DNA of 64,000 nt from Deltaproteobacteria bacterium. Its GTDB lineage: Bacteria; Desulfobacterota; Deferrimicrobia; Deferrimicrobiales; Deferrimicrobiaceae. Shown here in pieces: positions 47,239 to 58,829 of this stretch. A model generated the notes under the pieces. The model had not been told where the DNA came from. It saw only the letters and a list, made by a program, of their open reading frames with translations, and did not search any database. Made by a program: the position numbers and the translations under genes. The first letter of the stretch is position 1; every line of letters begins with the position of its first letter. The stretch covers positions 1 through 64,000 of the forward strand of contig JACRCO010000080.1 of the NCBI GenBank assembly GCA_016218975.1, written 5' to 3'.

Positions 47239-48639
47239 TCAACGCACCCGGAACGCGACGTACATCCGGGATCCTTCCCGCAAAAGCAGGACGGACGCCA
47301 TGTTTCCCCGCGGAACGCCCGCCAGCGCCTTCCTGTAGGCGTCCGGGGTCAACAGGGGGTCACGGTTGATCCGCATGAGGATGTCGCCCTCGCGGATTCC
47401 TCCCTGCCACGCCGCCCCCGACGGATCCACGAAGTCGACCTCCACCCCTCCCTCGATACCGAGCTCCCGTAGCGCCCTGGAGGGAACTTTCTCCACGGCG
47501 AGTCCCCACGCGTCCACCGGCGCTTTCCGGGGACCGCGCCTGGCCTCCATCCCATCCATCTCGACCACGCCAAGCTCGACGCGGGCGCGCTTTCCTCCCC
47601 TCAGGATTTCCATCGCGACGGAGCTTCCCGGAACGGCGGAGGCGACCTGTTTCTGGAACTCCTTCACGCCGGCGACGGGCTTCCCTCCAAAGGAGGTGAT
47701 TATGTCGCCTCCCCTAAGCCCTCCCTTTTCGGCGGGACTCCGGGGGACGACCCGGTTGACGAGAATCCCCTTTTCCCCCTTGGCCCCGAACGACTCGGCC
47801 AGTTCCGGGGTCAGCGCCTGGATACCGATACCCAGCCACCCGCGGCGCACGGCTCCGTTCCGCGCCAGTTCCTGCTCCACCGCCATGACGGTATGGATGG
47901 GGATGGCGAATCCGATCCCCTGCCCGGCGCTCACCATGGCGGTGTTGATCCCGACCACCTCCCCGCGAGTGTTGAGAAGGGGTCCTCCGGAGTTGCCGGG
48001 GTTGATCGATGCATCCGTCTGGATGAAATCGTCGGTCGGCTCCACTCCGAGATCGGTTCTCCCCGTGGCGCTGATCACACCCACGGTGACGGTGCTCTCC
48101 AGGCCGAAGGGGTTGCCCACGGCAATGGCCCATTCTCCCACTTTCAGCCTTGTGGAATCGCCCAGCGCCGCGACGGGAAGCTTGCCCGACGGCTGGATCC
48201 GCAGGAGCGCGACATCCGTGCGGACGTCGGCGCCCACGACCTTGGCGGGGTATTCGGTCCTGTTCCACAACCGGACGATGATCTCGTCGGCATCGCGGAT
48301 GACGTGTTCGTTGGTCACGATCAAACCGTCCTCCGCGACGATCACTCCCGAGCCGAGGGAATTTTCAGCACCTCCCCCGTTTTCCTCCATCCCGCCGGTG
48401 AGCGGATCCTGCATCCTCTGGCGGTCCGCCCGGGGGCCGATCATCTTCGCGCGCGGAAATGCCATTACCGTACGAATGTTTACGACGGACGGAACCGCCC
48501 GCTCGACAGCCTTTACGAACTCCTGCTGCGATGCGGGGCCTCCCGTTGCACCGGGGGAGGTACCGCCTCCACGCGAGCACCCGCCGATGAAAAAGGCCAC
48601 GCATAACAGTATGAGGAGACAAGATCGTTTCTTCGTCAT
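47239..48639 (-). CDS. HtrA/DegP-like serine protease, lipoprotein form with two PDZ domains
   Basis: Envelope protease of 466 residues. The N-terminal signal ends in a lipobox (IGGC, Cys about residue 21), so the protein is probably anchored in a membrane as a lipoprotein rather than soluble as in classical DegP. The triad is His in VTNEHVI, Asp in VRTDVALLRI and Ser in NPGNSGGPLLN. PDZ1 (RRGWLGIGIQALTPELAE through GGDIITSFGGKPV) and PDZ2 (VDFVDPSGAAWQGGIREGDILMRINRDPL) follow. The start overlaps the ribF stop by 4 bases. Confidence 0.94.
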   Translation of the reverse strand: MTKKRSCLLILLCVAFFIGGCSRGGGTSPGATGGPASQQEFVKAVERAVPSVVNIRTVMAFPRAKMIGPRADRQRMQDPLTGGMEENGGGAENSLGSGVIVAEDGLIVTNEHVIRDADEIIVRLWNRTEYPAKVVGADVRTDVALLRIQPSGKLPVAALGDSTRLKVGEWAIAVGNPFGLESTVTVGVISATGRTDLGVEPTDDFIQTDASINPGNSGGPLLNTRGEVVGINTAMVSAGQGIGFAIPIHTVMAVEQELARNGAVRRGWLGIGIQALTPELAESFGAKGEKGILVNRVVPRSPAEKGGLRGGDIITSFGGKPVAGVKEFQKQVASAVPGSSVAMEILRGGKRARVELGVVEMDGMEARRGPRKAPVDAWGLAVEKVPSRALRELGIEGGVEVDFVDPSGAAWQGGIREGDILMRINRDPLLTPDAYRKALAGVPRGNMASVLLLREGSRMYVAFRVR

Positions 48640-49613
48640 GCCGTCCCGCCCGCAGCCTTGGGATTCTGCTCTCTCTTGCCGAATCCCCTCTTCGCCGGAA
48701 TTTTCGCCCCCCGCGCGTACTCGACATCCCTTTTGATCTGCCTGACCAGCTCTTCCACGCTCTTGAATTTCTTTTCGTCCCGTATCCGGTCCCGGAAATG
48801 GATGGCGATTTCCTCTCCGTAAAGGTCTTCGTCGAAATCGAACAGGTGGACCTCCACGCCCAGCGAATTCTCCCCGAAAGTCGGGTTGAACCCCACGTTC
48901 GCGACCGCCCGGCGGCGGACACCGCGGACTTCCGCGTCCACGACGTACACGCCGGGAAGCGGGATCAGGTCCTGGCGGAACTGGATGTTGGCGGTCGGGA
49001 ATCCCAGTTTCCTGCCGCGTCCCGCTCCCGCGATCACGGGTCCGGAAATCCTGTAGGGGCGGCGCAGCAACTCTTCAGCTTCCCTCACCCTCCCGGCGAG
49101 CAGGAGATCCCGTATCCGCGTGGAGCTGACGATCAGTCCTCCCCTGACCAGCGGAGACACTACTTCGACGTCGAAGCCCAGTTCCCGCCCGATCAGGCCG
49201 AGCGATACCGGCGTTCCCGTTCGGTTTCTCCCGAAGGTGAAATCGTAGCCGACGGTCACATGGCGCGCACAAAGCCGGCGCGCAAGGATCTCGCGGGCGA
49301 ATTCCTCCGGCCACATGCGTCCCACTTCCCCCGTGAAAGTTTCCACGACGAGCGCGTCCATGCCGAACGAGGCGATCAGCCCGGACTTTTCCTCAAGGGA
49401 GGTGATCTCGTAGAAGCGGGCATTCGGCGCGAAGAACCGCACGGGGTGGGGCGAAAACGTCACCGCCACGGATTGCAATTCCAGCGCTGCGGCCCGCGCG
49501 ACAGTCCGCCGGAGCAGTTCCTGGTGCCCAAGGTGGACGCCGTCGAAATTTCCTATGGTCACGGCGGTCCCCCCGGCGGGCGAAAAAGCGGAGGAGCCGT
49601 TCACAACGATCAT
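48636..49613 (-). CDS. ribF: Bifunctional riboflavin kinase/FAD synthetase
   Basis: Enzyme of 325 residues making FMN and then FAD. The N-terminal FAD synthetase domain has TIGNFDGVHLGHQELL and VGYDFTFGRNRTG, and ends with SSTRIRDLLLAGRV. The C-terminal kinase domain has GRGRKLGFPTANI and NVGFNPTFG. It is divergently oriented to lptF and leads the ribF-protease-rluD group. Confidence 0.96.
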   Translation of the reverse strand: MIVVNGSSAFSPAGGTAVTIGNFDGVHLGHQELLRRTVARAAALELQSVAVTFSPHPVRFFAPNARFYEITSLEEKSGLIASFGMDALVVETFTGEVGRMWPEEFAREILARRLCARHVTVGYDFTFGRNRTGTPVSLGLIGRELGFDVEVVSPLVRGGLIVSSTRIRDLLLAGRVREAEELLRRPYRISGPVIAGAGRGRKLGFPTANIQFRQDLIPLPGVYVVDAEVRGVRRRAVANVGFNPTFGENSLGVEVHLFDFDEDLYGEEIAIHFRDRIRDEKKFKSVEELVRQIKRDVEYARGAKIPAKRGFGKREQNPKAAGGTA

Positions 49614-49712
49614 CCTGATGTCTCCTTTACCGGTGACACAGCACGCTCCCTTCCTTCGGTAAAAGTTATGATACTATAACCGGATTCCGGCGTTTGCGGA
49701 ACGCTGCGCAAA
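49614..49712. promoter_or_regulatory. Divergent promoter region between ribF and lptF
   Basis: This is the only head-to-head gap in the window. An AT-rich core at 49661-49680 contains TATGAT and TATAAC on the plus strand and TATAGT and TATCAT on the minus strand. No convincing -35 element pairs with any of them, so the exact promoters remain unassigned. Confidence 0.35.
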
Positions 49713-50840
49713 ATGAAAATCGTGCATAAATATATCCTGGCCGAGTCCCTCGGCCCGTTCCTTATCGGCCTGTTCACGTTCTCCCTCATCCTCCTTTTGC
49801 ATCGGTTTTCGCGGCTCGCCGACCTGGTGATCGCCAAGAGCGTCCCCTTTCCCCTCGTCGGAAGGCTGCTCCTCTCCCTGTTTCCCATGTTCCTCGAAAT
49901 CGTGCTCCCTGCCGCCCTGCTCCTCGCCATCCTGCTTGCCCTGGGAAGGCTCGGGGCCGATTCCGAAACGACCGCGTTCGGGACCGCCGGCATCGGGATC
50001 CGCGGGATGCTGCTTCCGGTGCTGTTCCTCAGCGTCGCAACGTTCGCGGCCTCCCTTTTCATCGGCTGGAACGGCATCGCCTGGGGAACGCGGCAAATGC
50101 AGGAAATCCTGGTGAGGATCGTTTCCACGAAAGCCGGGGCGGGTGCGGTGGAGCACATTTTCCAGGAGGTCGCGCCCGACGTCCTCCTTTTCCCGGACCG
50201 GGTTTCCGCGGACGGGACGAAGATGAACGGCGTCCTGCTTTCCCAGCGGATAGCGGGGAAGGATCCCCTTCTGGTCTTCGCGAAGGAAGGGGAATTCCTT
50301 CCGGAAAACGGGACAAGCCCGCCGGGTCTATTCCTTTCGGAAGGCACGATACACCACGAGGACGCTTCATCCGGCGCGTACCGGATAGCCGCATTCAGGC
50401 GGATGGACTTCCGCCTCCCCGGCGGGGTGGCCGGCGCCGCGGACACCGGGGATCCGAGGAGGATGACCCTGCCCGAGCTCTCAAGGGCAAGCGCGGCGCT
50501 CGGGAACACGGGTAGAGGCCCATCCTACCGGTACCATTTTCACCGGCGTCTTGCGCTGGCCGCTTCCTGCCTCGCTTTCGGACTTTTCGCACTGCCGCTC
50601 GGGCTTTCCCAGCGGGCGCGGGGGAAATCCCCCGCTTTCGCGGTCACGATCGCATTGATCCTTTTCTTCTATTTCTTCCTGGCGATCGGCGGTGCGCTGG
50701 AATCCAGGGCACCGGCCGCGATGATCCTGCTCCTGTGGACGCCGAATGCGCTGGTCCTGGGAGCCGCCTTCTGGATCTTCCGGCGGTCGGACCGGCGCGT
50801 CGTCTCGCTCCCCTCGATCTTCCGGGCGGGACGGGGATGA
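49713..50840 (+). CDS. lptF: LPS export ABC transporter permease LptF
   Basis: Inner-membrane permease of 375 residues that, with LptG and LptB, lifts lipopolysaccharide from the inner membrane. Three N-terminal membrane helices (YILAESLGPFLIGLFTFSLIL onward), a periplasmic beta-jellyroll (about residues 120-255, VEHIFQEVAPDVLLFPDRV) and three C-terminal helices (LALAASCLAFGLFALPLGLS onward) match the YjgP/YjgQ family. It is followed at 1 bp by lptG. Presence of LPS transport confirms a diderm envelope. Confidence 0.92.
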   Translation: MKIVHKYILAESLGPFLIGLFTFSLILLLHRFSRLADLVIAKSVPFPLVGRLLLSLFPMFLEIVLPAALLLAILLALGRLGADSETTAFGTAGIGIRGMLLPVLFLSVATFAASLFIGWNGIAWGTRQMQEILVRIVSTKAGAGAVEHIFQEVAPDVLLFPDRVSADGTKMNGVLLSQRIAGKDPLLVFAKEGEFLPENGTSPPGLFLSEGTIHHEDASSGAYRIAAFRRMDFRLPGGVAGAADTGDPRRMTLPELSRASAALGNTGRGPSYRYHFHRRLALAASCLAFGLFALPLGLSQRARGKSPAFAVTIALILFFYFFLAIGGALESRAPAAMILLLWTPNALVLGAAFWIFRRSDRRVVSLPSIFRAGRG

Positions 50841-50841
50841 C

Positions 50842-51918
50842 ATGACCATCATCTCGCGATATATCTTCCGGGAATTCATGAGGATGACGGCGGTCTGCAT
50901 TATCGGGTTCCTGGCGCTGTTCATCGCGATCGACTTCGTCGAGGCCGCCAACGAGCTTCTCAAGCACCAGGCCACGACTGCGGAGATCTTCCGCTATTAC
51001 CTCTACCGCATTCCGCAAACCTTCTTCATGATCTCCCCGGTCGCCGTTCTCGTGGGCGTCCTTATCACCGTATCCTTGAGGGCGCGGGCCAACGAGTTCA
51101 CCGCCATGTTCTCCGTAGGGGTCAGCCCGCTGCGCGCTTTCGCCCCCCTTGCGATAGGGTGCGCACTCGTTTCGGCGCTTTCTCTTGGGACATCGGAAAT
51201 CCTGATGCCGCATGCCAACCGGAAGGCACGGGAGATCGCACGGCTGCGGATCCGCCCCGGCAAGGTGGCCGCGCAGTTTTCGATGAACCGCTACTGGATC
51301 CGCGGAGAGAATGCATTCCTTTCGGCGCAGGTGATCGACTCGGCTAACCGCGCTCTTAACGGGTTCCAGTACATCGAGATCGACCGGGACTTCCGCCCGG
51401 TCCGGCGGATCGACGCGGAGGAGGCGGTCATCCTCCCCGGCGGAGCGTGGAGACTCCGGGAAGGCAGGGAGCGCGGTTTCGATGCGGACCTGAAACCCGT
51501 GCCGTTCCGCGAAAAGGAATTCGCGTTTCCGGAGACGATCCAGGGATTCCTGGACGGGGAGACCGCACCCGGCGAGATGACTTACAAGCAACTGTCGGGT
51601 TATGTCCGGGAATCGAAGGCCAGGGGATACGAGATAAAGCGCTACGAGGTCGACCTGCATGCGAAGCTTGCGTACCCGCTGCTGAACGTCATCGTCGGTC
51701 TCCTCGCGATTCCCGTCGCCCTGCGAGCGCCGCGGGCCGGAGGGGCGTGGAGGAGCATCGGGGCGGGTCTGCTTATCGGATTTTTCTGCTGGATGGCGCT
51801 TTCGGCTTCGCTGTCCCTGGGGCGGAAAGGGCTCATGCCCCCTATGGCCGCGGCCTGGCTACCGGACCTGCTCTTCGCATCGGCCGGACTGCTTCTCTTC
51901 CGGCGCAAACCTTCCTGA
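50842..51918 (+). CDS. lptG: LPS export ABC transporter permease LptG
   Basis: Second permease of 358 residues with the same layout as LptF: MTIISRYIFREFMRM entry into the first helix, a periplasmic jellyroll (QFSMNRYWIRGENAFLSAQVI) and the C-terminal helix trio (HAKLAYPLLNVIVGLLAIPVAL). The ATG at 50842 follows the lptF stop; the frame extends into lptF without meaning. LptF and LptG are told apart by order and by the family's ISRYIxRE start, so the two names could be exchanged. Confidence 0.91.
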   Translation: MTIISRYIFREFMRMTAVCIIGFLALFIAIDFVEAANELLKHQATTAEIFRYYLYRIPQTFFMISPVAVLVGVLITVSLRARANEFTAMFSVGVSPLRAFAPLAIGCALVSALSLGTSEILMPHANRKAREIARLRIRPGKVAAQFSMNRYWIRGENAFLSAQVIDSANRALNGFQYIEIDRDFRPVRRIDAEEAVILPGGAWRLREGRERGFDADLKPVPFREKEFAFPETIQGFLDGETAPGEMTYKQLSGYVRESKARGYEIKRYEVDLHAKLAYPLLNVIVGLLAIPVALRAPRAGGAWRSIGAGLLIGFFCWMALSASLSLGRKGLMPPMAAAWLPDLLFASAGLLLFRRKPS

Positions 51919-51961
51919 ACACGACAATCCTGTCGCGGACAAAAATATACCGGGAGAGCGG

Positions 51962-51990
51962 ACGAGGGCTGTGAGGCCCCCGTTCTTTTC
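51962..51990 (+). terminator. Probable terminator of lptF-lptG
   Basis: ACGAGGGC (51962-51969) pairs with GCCCCCGT (51976-51983), one mismatch, around a 6-base loop, and is followed by TCTTTTC. It lies 44 bp beyond the lptG stop on the plus strand. Confidence 0.5.
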
Positions 51991-52197
51991 AAGGAGGGGA
52001 TTTCCTTATATCTCCCGGCATCGTATTAGATGCCCGCGGAGTGAAGAACGGACCACGGAAAATCCACTCCATTTACGAAGGATTCCTGACAGATACATGC
52101 AATGATGTTCGTACGCAGCACCTTCCTGATGCGGCGTGCGATCCGCCGAGACGGGGTGCCCCTCACCCGGATTTGCGCGCCCGGATGTTGCTTTACG

Positions 52198-52237
52198 CCG
52201 TAGGGGGTCCACCTCGCAGAGCCGCAGGCGACACCGA
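52198..52237. repeat. Dispersed 40-bp intergenic repeat, copy 2
   Basis: Same orientation and roughly nine of ten identical positions with 45714-45753, including GAGCCGCAGGCGACACCG. The sequence on either side differs between the copies apart from a short ATGGGNACGTA-like string about 50 to 70 bp further on. Confidence 0.65.
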
Positions 52238-52277
52238 CCGCCTGGGGACCCGGCCATTTTGTGCGCTTAGGTCCCAT

Positions 52278-54767
<2,490 letters not shown>

Positions 54768-54807
54768 CTGATACCGCTCCTGTCGGGAAATATTCTTAAA
54801 CCTGCGA

Positions 54808-54813
54808 ATTATA
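54808..54813 (-). promoter_or_regulatory. -10 element for metK-ahcY
   Basis: Minus-strand TATAAT (54813-54808) lies just after the ptsI stop and predicts a start near 54801, some 34 nt before metK. The -35 (TTCCCT-like at 17 bases) is poor, so the promoter may depend on an activator or be weak. Confidence 0.5.
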
Positions 54814-54815
54814 CG

Positions 54816-56579
54816 TTAAAACCTCTCTTCAGGGAAGATGTCTTCGAGCTTCTTGCGCAGGATCTTTCCGATCTCGACGGCGGTGCCGTGCTGCAGCAGC
54901 CCCCCCACGAACTCCTTGGCTTCGTAGGCTACCGATTTGCGCAGGATCCGCTTCACAAGGGGGATGGCCATGGCGTTCATGCTGAGCTCGTCCAGCCCAA
55001 GCCCCAGCAGGACGTAGCTGTACAGCGGCTCCCCCGCCATCTCGCCGCACATTGATACGGGGATCCTGGCGTCGTGCCCTCCGTCGACGATCCGCCGGAT
55101 CAACCGCAGTACCGCCGGGTGGAGGGGCTCGTAAAGGTAGGAGACGTGCTCGTTCACCCGGTCGATGGCGAGGGCGTACTGGATAAGGTCGTTGGTCCCG
55201 ATGCTGAAGAATTCGACCTCGCGCGCGAGCAGGTCCGCGATCATCGCGGCGGATGGGATCTCCACCATGATGCCGACGGCCATCTCCTTGTCGAAGGAGA
55301 TCTTCTTCTTCCTTAGCTCCGATTTCGCCTCCTCGACCACCGCCTTCGCCGCGCGCAGCTCCCCCAGCCCCGAGATCATGGGGAACATCAGCTTTACCTT
55401 TCCGTAGGACGACGCTCGAAGGATGGCGCGCACCTGCTGCTTGAATATTTCCTTCTCCCGGAGGCAGAACCGGATCGCGCGAAGGCCCATCGCCGGATTC
55501 ATCTCGTCGGCAAGCTCTACCTGCGAGGCGAACTTGTCTCCTCCCAGGTCGAGAGTCCGGATGGTGACCGGGTGCCTGGGGAATTTCTCCGCGACCCGCC
55601 GGTACGTGTGGAAGTGCTCCTCCTCGGAGGGGATGTCCTTCCGGTTAAGGAACAGGAACTCCGTCCGGTAGAGCCCGATCCCCTCCGCGCCGCTCCGCAG
55701 CGCGGAGTCCGCCTCCTCCGGGAACTCGATGTTCGCGTGGAGCCGCAGCGTCTTGCCGTCCCGCGTGACGGTCGGCAGCCGGGCGAACCGCGCCAGCTCA
55801 CGGACACGCAGCAGGTACGCTTTCCTTTTCTCCTGGTATTCCCGTACCGTTTCCGGCGTCGCCCGGAGGATGACGGTCCCCTCTTCCCCGTCGAGGATGA
55901 CATCCTCGGGCTCGATGTACTCCTCGGTGATCTTCTCCAATCCCACGACGGCGGGAATTCCCAGCGTGCGCGCGGTTATCGCGGTGTGCGACGTCCTGCT
56001 CCCGACGTCGGTGGCGAATCCCAGGACCGGGCTCCGCAGGATCTGCGCCGTGTCCGCGGGGGAAAGGTCGTGGGCGATCACGATCATGGGCTCGCGGATC
56101 GAAGATATGGAGTCGACGGGCCGCCCTGCCAGGTTCTCCAGGACCCGGTGGCCGATCTGGCGCAGGTCGTGTCCCCGCTCGCGGAGGTACTGGTCCTCTA
56201 TTCGATGGAAGGTCTCGAGGAGGTTCTGCAGGATCTTGTTGAACGCCCAGTCGGCCTTGTACTGGTTCTCGCGGATGAGGCGCAGGGTCTGGTCGACGAG
56301 CATCGAGTCTTCGAGGAGCGCCAGGTGGACGGAGAGGATCTGGTAATGCTCGGAGGAGTGGTCCTTCACCCCCTCGCGGATGCCATGGATCTGCTCCTTC
56401 GACCTTGCCACCGCCTTCAGGAATGCGGCCGCCTCGTCTTCGACCTTCTCCCGGGGGACCGCCGACTGGACGGATGAGGGAAGCGCGCGGCTCAGGAAAT
56501 ATCCTTTCCCGATGGCGACACCGCCGGAGGCCGGGATGCCGCGCAGGACCTTCATTTTCGGGCGTCCGCCGTCCGTCAA
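54816..56579 (-). CDS. ptsI: Phosphoenolpyruvate-protein phosphotransferase (Enzyme I)
   Basis: PTS Enzyme I of about 587 residues that moves phosphate from PEP to HPr. The N-terminal HPr-binding helical domain precedes the phospho-His domain, whose active His lies in GSRTSHTAITARTLGIPAVVG. The C-terminal PEP-binding barrel has GIGLYRTEFLFLNR and SIGTNDLIQYALAIDR, with the catalytic Cys in PVSMCGEMAG. There is no N-terminal GAF domain, so it is the sugar-type EI rather than EI-Ntr. A TTG at 56579 has a good GAGGAG site; ATG at 56555 is the alternative. Confidence 0.96.
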   Translation of the reverse strand: MTDGGRPKMKVLRGIPASGGVAIGKGYFLSRALPSSVQSAVPREKVEDEAAAFLKAVARSKEQIHGIREGVKDHSSEHYQILSVHLALLEDSMLVDQTLRLIRENQYKADWAFNKILQNLLETFHRIEDQYLRERGHDLRQIGHRVLENLAGRPVDSISSIREPMIVIAHDLSPADTAQILRSPVLGFATDVGSRTSHTAITARTLGIPAVVGLEKITEEYIEPEDVILDGEEGTVILRATPETVREYQEKRKAYLLRVRELARFARLPTVTRDGKTLRLHANIEFPEEADSALRSGAEGIGLYRTEFLFLNRKDIPSEEEHFHTYRRVAEKFPRHPVTIRTLDLGGDKFASQVELADEMNPAMGLRAIRFCLREKEIFKQQVRAILRASSYGKVKLMFPMISGLGELRAAKAVVEEAKSELRKKKISFDKEMAVGIMVEIPSAAMIADLLAREVEFFSIGTNDLIQYALAIDRVNEHVSYLYEPLHPAVLRLIRRIVDGGHDARIPVSMCGEMAGEPLYSYVLLGLGLDELSMNAMAIPLVKRILRKSVAYEAKEFVGGLLQHGTAVEIGKILRKKLEDIFPEERF

Positions 56580-56585
56580 GGCGCG

Positions 56586-56870
56586 CTACTCCTCTCCGAA
56601 TTTCCGGGCTATCAGCTCGCCGATCGCGACCACCGCCTCTTCCGCATCCGGACCTTCCGCGCATATCACTACGCGGGAGTCCCGGGGCGCCGCCAGCATG
56701 AGCACTCCCATGATGCTCTTGGCGTTCACGTCCACGCCGTTCTTCCGGATGCGTATCTCCGAGGCGAACCGGTTCGCGAGATGGACGAGCTGCGCCGCCG
56801 CCCGGGCGTGCAGACCCAGCCGGTTCGTTATCTCGAATTCCCGCTCGACCTGCGGGGACGTGTTTTCCAT
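56586..56870 (-). CDS. ptsH: Phosphocarrier protein HPr
   Basis: Protein of 94 residues carrying phosphate from Enzyme I to EIIA. The active histidine is in NRLGLHARAAAQLV. The regulatory serine for HPr kinase lies in NAKSIMGVLMLA, so both phosphorylation sites are present, which agrees with the hprK gene downstream. It directly precedes ptsI. Confidence 0.97.
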   Translation of the reverse strand: MENTSPQVEREFEITNRLGLHARAAAQLVHLANRFASEIRIRKNGVDVNAKSIMGVLMLAAPRDSRVVICAEGPDAEEAVVAIGELIARKFGEE

Positions 56871-56897
56871 TGGTTTCCCTTTTCTCCCTTGGCTTCC

Positions 56898-57647
56898 TCA
56901 GTACCAGAGAAGCAGCGCCCCGATCATCAGCAGGAACAGGAGGATTTCCGACGGTGAAACCGCTTTCCGGAACAGCACCGTCATAAGGTGCACCGTCAGC
57001 GCCGCGACGATGAGAAACGCGGGCGCCGTCCCGTTTCCGAACATGAAGGCGGACTTGCTGGCGGCAGCTCCCGCGTACGCCCCCCCGAGGATAGCCGCCG
57101 CGATCTTGCGGTCCGCGGTCTTCCCGGCGAACCCGGCTCCTTTCAGGAACTGGACCGCTTCCCCGGAATTCCCGGCCATGAACCCTTTCCACCTGATGGA
57201 CAGGTGCGACAGGTTATACAACAGCAGCAGCGCGGCGATCCCCAGGAAAGGGTGGACGAGCGCAAGGATCGCGCCCGCGACGGAAGCCATTGGCCTCAAG
57301 GCCCCCCAGAAATAGGCGTCGCCGATCGCGCCCAGCGATCCCATCAGCCCAACCTTGAACGTGCCGATTTCCCTGGGGTCCGCCTCCCCCGCAGCGGCAC
57401 GCTCCTCGAGCCGCATCGCGGCGCCGAGGATCACACCTCCCATGGCCGGCTGGGTGTTGAAGTACTCCATGTGCCTCTTAAGAGCTTTCACAAGCTCCTC
57501 CGGCCGGTCCGCGTAGAGCTCCCTCAAAACCGGGAGCATGCTGTAGGCGAAGCCGACGTTCTGCATCCCTTCGTAGTTCCAGCAACCCTGGATCAGGAAC
57601 TGGCGTAGCCATGCGCTCCTCATCGCCGTATTGCGCCGCCCTTCCAT
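56898..57647 (-). CDS. PTS system mannose/fructose/sorbose family IID component
   Basis: Membrane subunit of about 249 residues. RSAWLRQFLIQGCWNYEGMQNVGFAYSMLPVLREL and HMEYFNTQPAMGGVILG are typical of EIID, and GTFKVGLMGSLGAIGDAYFW starts the membrane part. With EIIC it forms the sugar channel. It is shorter than enterobacterial ManZ. The ATG at 57647 lies 1 bp from the EIIC stop. Substrate unknown. Confidence 0.93.
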   Translation of the reverse strand: MEGRRNTAMRSAWLRQFLIQGCWNYEGMQNVGFAYSMLPVLRELYADRPEELVKALKRHMEYFNTQPAMGGVILGAAMRLEERAAAGEADPREIGTFKVGLMGSLGAIGDAYFWGALRPMASVAGAILALVHPFLGIAALLLLYNLSHLSIRWKGFMAGNSGEAVQFLKGAGFAGKTADRKIAAAILGGAYAGAAASKSAFMFGNGTAPAFLIVAALTVHLMTVLFRKAVSPSEILLFLLMIGALLLWY

Positions 57648-57648
57648 C

Positions 57649-58347
57649 TCAGCCGACCCACCGGAAAATGTACGTAGCCGCGAACACAAGCGCCATGGTC
57701 AGGTAGAACACGGGAGCAGTCCGGTCGGTCCTGGTGCAGGAGAAAACGGAGGCGGCTCCCAGTAGGGGAAGAATCGGCAGAAGCGCGGCGAACAGCCCCT
57801 TGCCGGCGGGGCCGAATCGGGGGAGGAGCAGTTTCCCGGCGGCGACGCCCGCCCCGGTGAACAGAAGCGACAGGATGGCCCCCGAAAGCGCGAACAGCGT
57901 GACCCCCGCGAGGAGCCCGTTGTCGACGGCCCGGGTATCGCCTCTCTCCACCGACTCGGCGGTCAGGGTGGCGATCCTTCCGTTGATGCGGCGCACGAGC
58001 CGGTCTGCGGCCTTTCCGAGTTCCGCGCAGGGCACCGACAGCAACAGCACCGCGGCGAAGCTTCCCGCGGAGAGCCCGACGGACGAAGAAGCGGCGGCCG
58101 CCGCTGCCCCGGCGAACATCGCGGCCCCCGTATCGTCCGGGGGGATCGATGCGCCCACGGGCAGGCGGGCCAGGTATAGGAGCTCCATGACCGCTCCCGC
58201 CTGGGCGCCCGCGAAGACGTTCCCGAACACCGCCCCCATGGCGGTGGCGACCACGAGCGGACGGTGCAGCATGACCTGGAACGCCGCCGTGCGGTCAAGA
58301 TACGCGACCGCCCCGAGCGCCGCCGCGAGCAGGAACCGAAAGGCCAT
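57649..58347 (-). CDS. PTS system mannose/sorbose family IIC component
   Basis: Hydrophobic protein of 232 residues with about seven membrane segments. RTAAFQVMLHRPLVVATAMGAVFGNVFAGAQAGAVMELLYL matches the EIIC N-terminal half that lines the sugar path; the rest is divergent. It lies between EIIB and EIID and is smaller than ManY, suggesting a trimmed version. Substrate cannot be read from sequence. Confidence 0.9.
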   Translation of the reverse strand: MAFRFLLAAALGAVAYLDRTAAFQVMLHRPLVVATAMGAVFGNVFAGAQAGAVMELLYLARLPVGASIPPDDTGAAMFAGAAAAAASSSVGLSAGSFAAVLLLSVPCAELGKAADRLVRRINGRIATLTAESVERGDTRAVDNGLLAGVTLFALSGAILSLLFTGAGVAAGKLLLPRFGPAGKGLFAALLPILPLLGAASVFSCTRTDRTAPVFYLTMALVFAATYIFRWVG

Positions 58348-58349
58348 AT

Positions 58350-58826
58350 CTAATCTTTCTCAGGCTCGTATGAGGTTGCCGGCTCGAAGGGGGTGGCCCG
58401 GACCTCGACCGCTATTCCTTCGTGGCAGAAGCAGTGGACCGCGTCGAAATCCTCCGGCGAGAAGAACACCGACGGGGATATCTCCACCTTCCCCGCGGCG
58501 TAATGGAGGTTGCCGATATTGATGGAGGAGAAATTGACCCCCGCCCGGTGGATCCGGAGCGCATCCGCGAACGTCGCGCAGAGAAGGATGGCCTTCCTTC
58601 CCTTCCGGTCGATCTCGTCGAGCGTCCCGGCGGCCTCCGAAAGGCGGCAGAAGACGACGCAGACCGTGGATGGCACGGCCAGTTCCATGACCGAGCGCAG
58701 GAAAGGGTTCGACGAGAGCTCATCGTTGGCCACCAGGAGGCAATCGGCCCCCGTGTGCGGGACCCAGGTTTCCACGACCTGCCCGTGTACCAGGCGGCAA
58801 TCGACCCGTACCAGCGCAAGCGACAT
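58350..58826 (-). CDS. PTS system mannose-family IIB component
   Basis: Cytosolic phosphotransfer subunit of 158 residues. ALVRVDCRLVHGQVVETWVP includes the phospho-accepting His (about residue 14). ADCLLVANDELSSNPFLRSVMELAVP and GVNFSSINIGNLHY follow the family pattern. It accepts phosphate from the separate EIIA and passes it to sugar at EIIC/EIID. Confidence 0.94.
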   Translation of the reverse strand: MSLALVRVDCRLVHGQVVETWVPHTGADCLLVANDELSSNPFLRSVMELAVPSTVCVVFCRLSEAAGTLDEIDRKGRKAILLCATFADALRIHRAGVNFSSINIGNLHYAAGKVEISPSVFFSPEDFDAVHCFCHEGIAVEVRATPFEPATSYEPEKD

Positions 58827-58829
58827 GGG

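Noticed and set aside
52006-52277. Two 83-codon minus-strand frames after ahcY
   Set aside because: They translate repeat sequence, have no ribosome site and overlap each other in different frames.
54768-54815. SAM riboswitch before metK
   Set aside because: Only about 34 nt lie between the predicted start and metK, too short for any known SAM riboswitch class.
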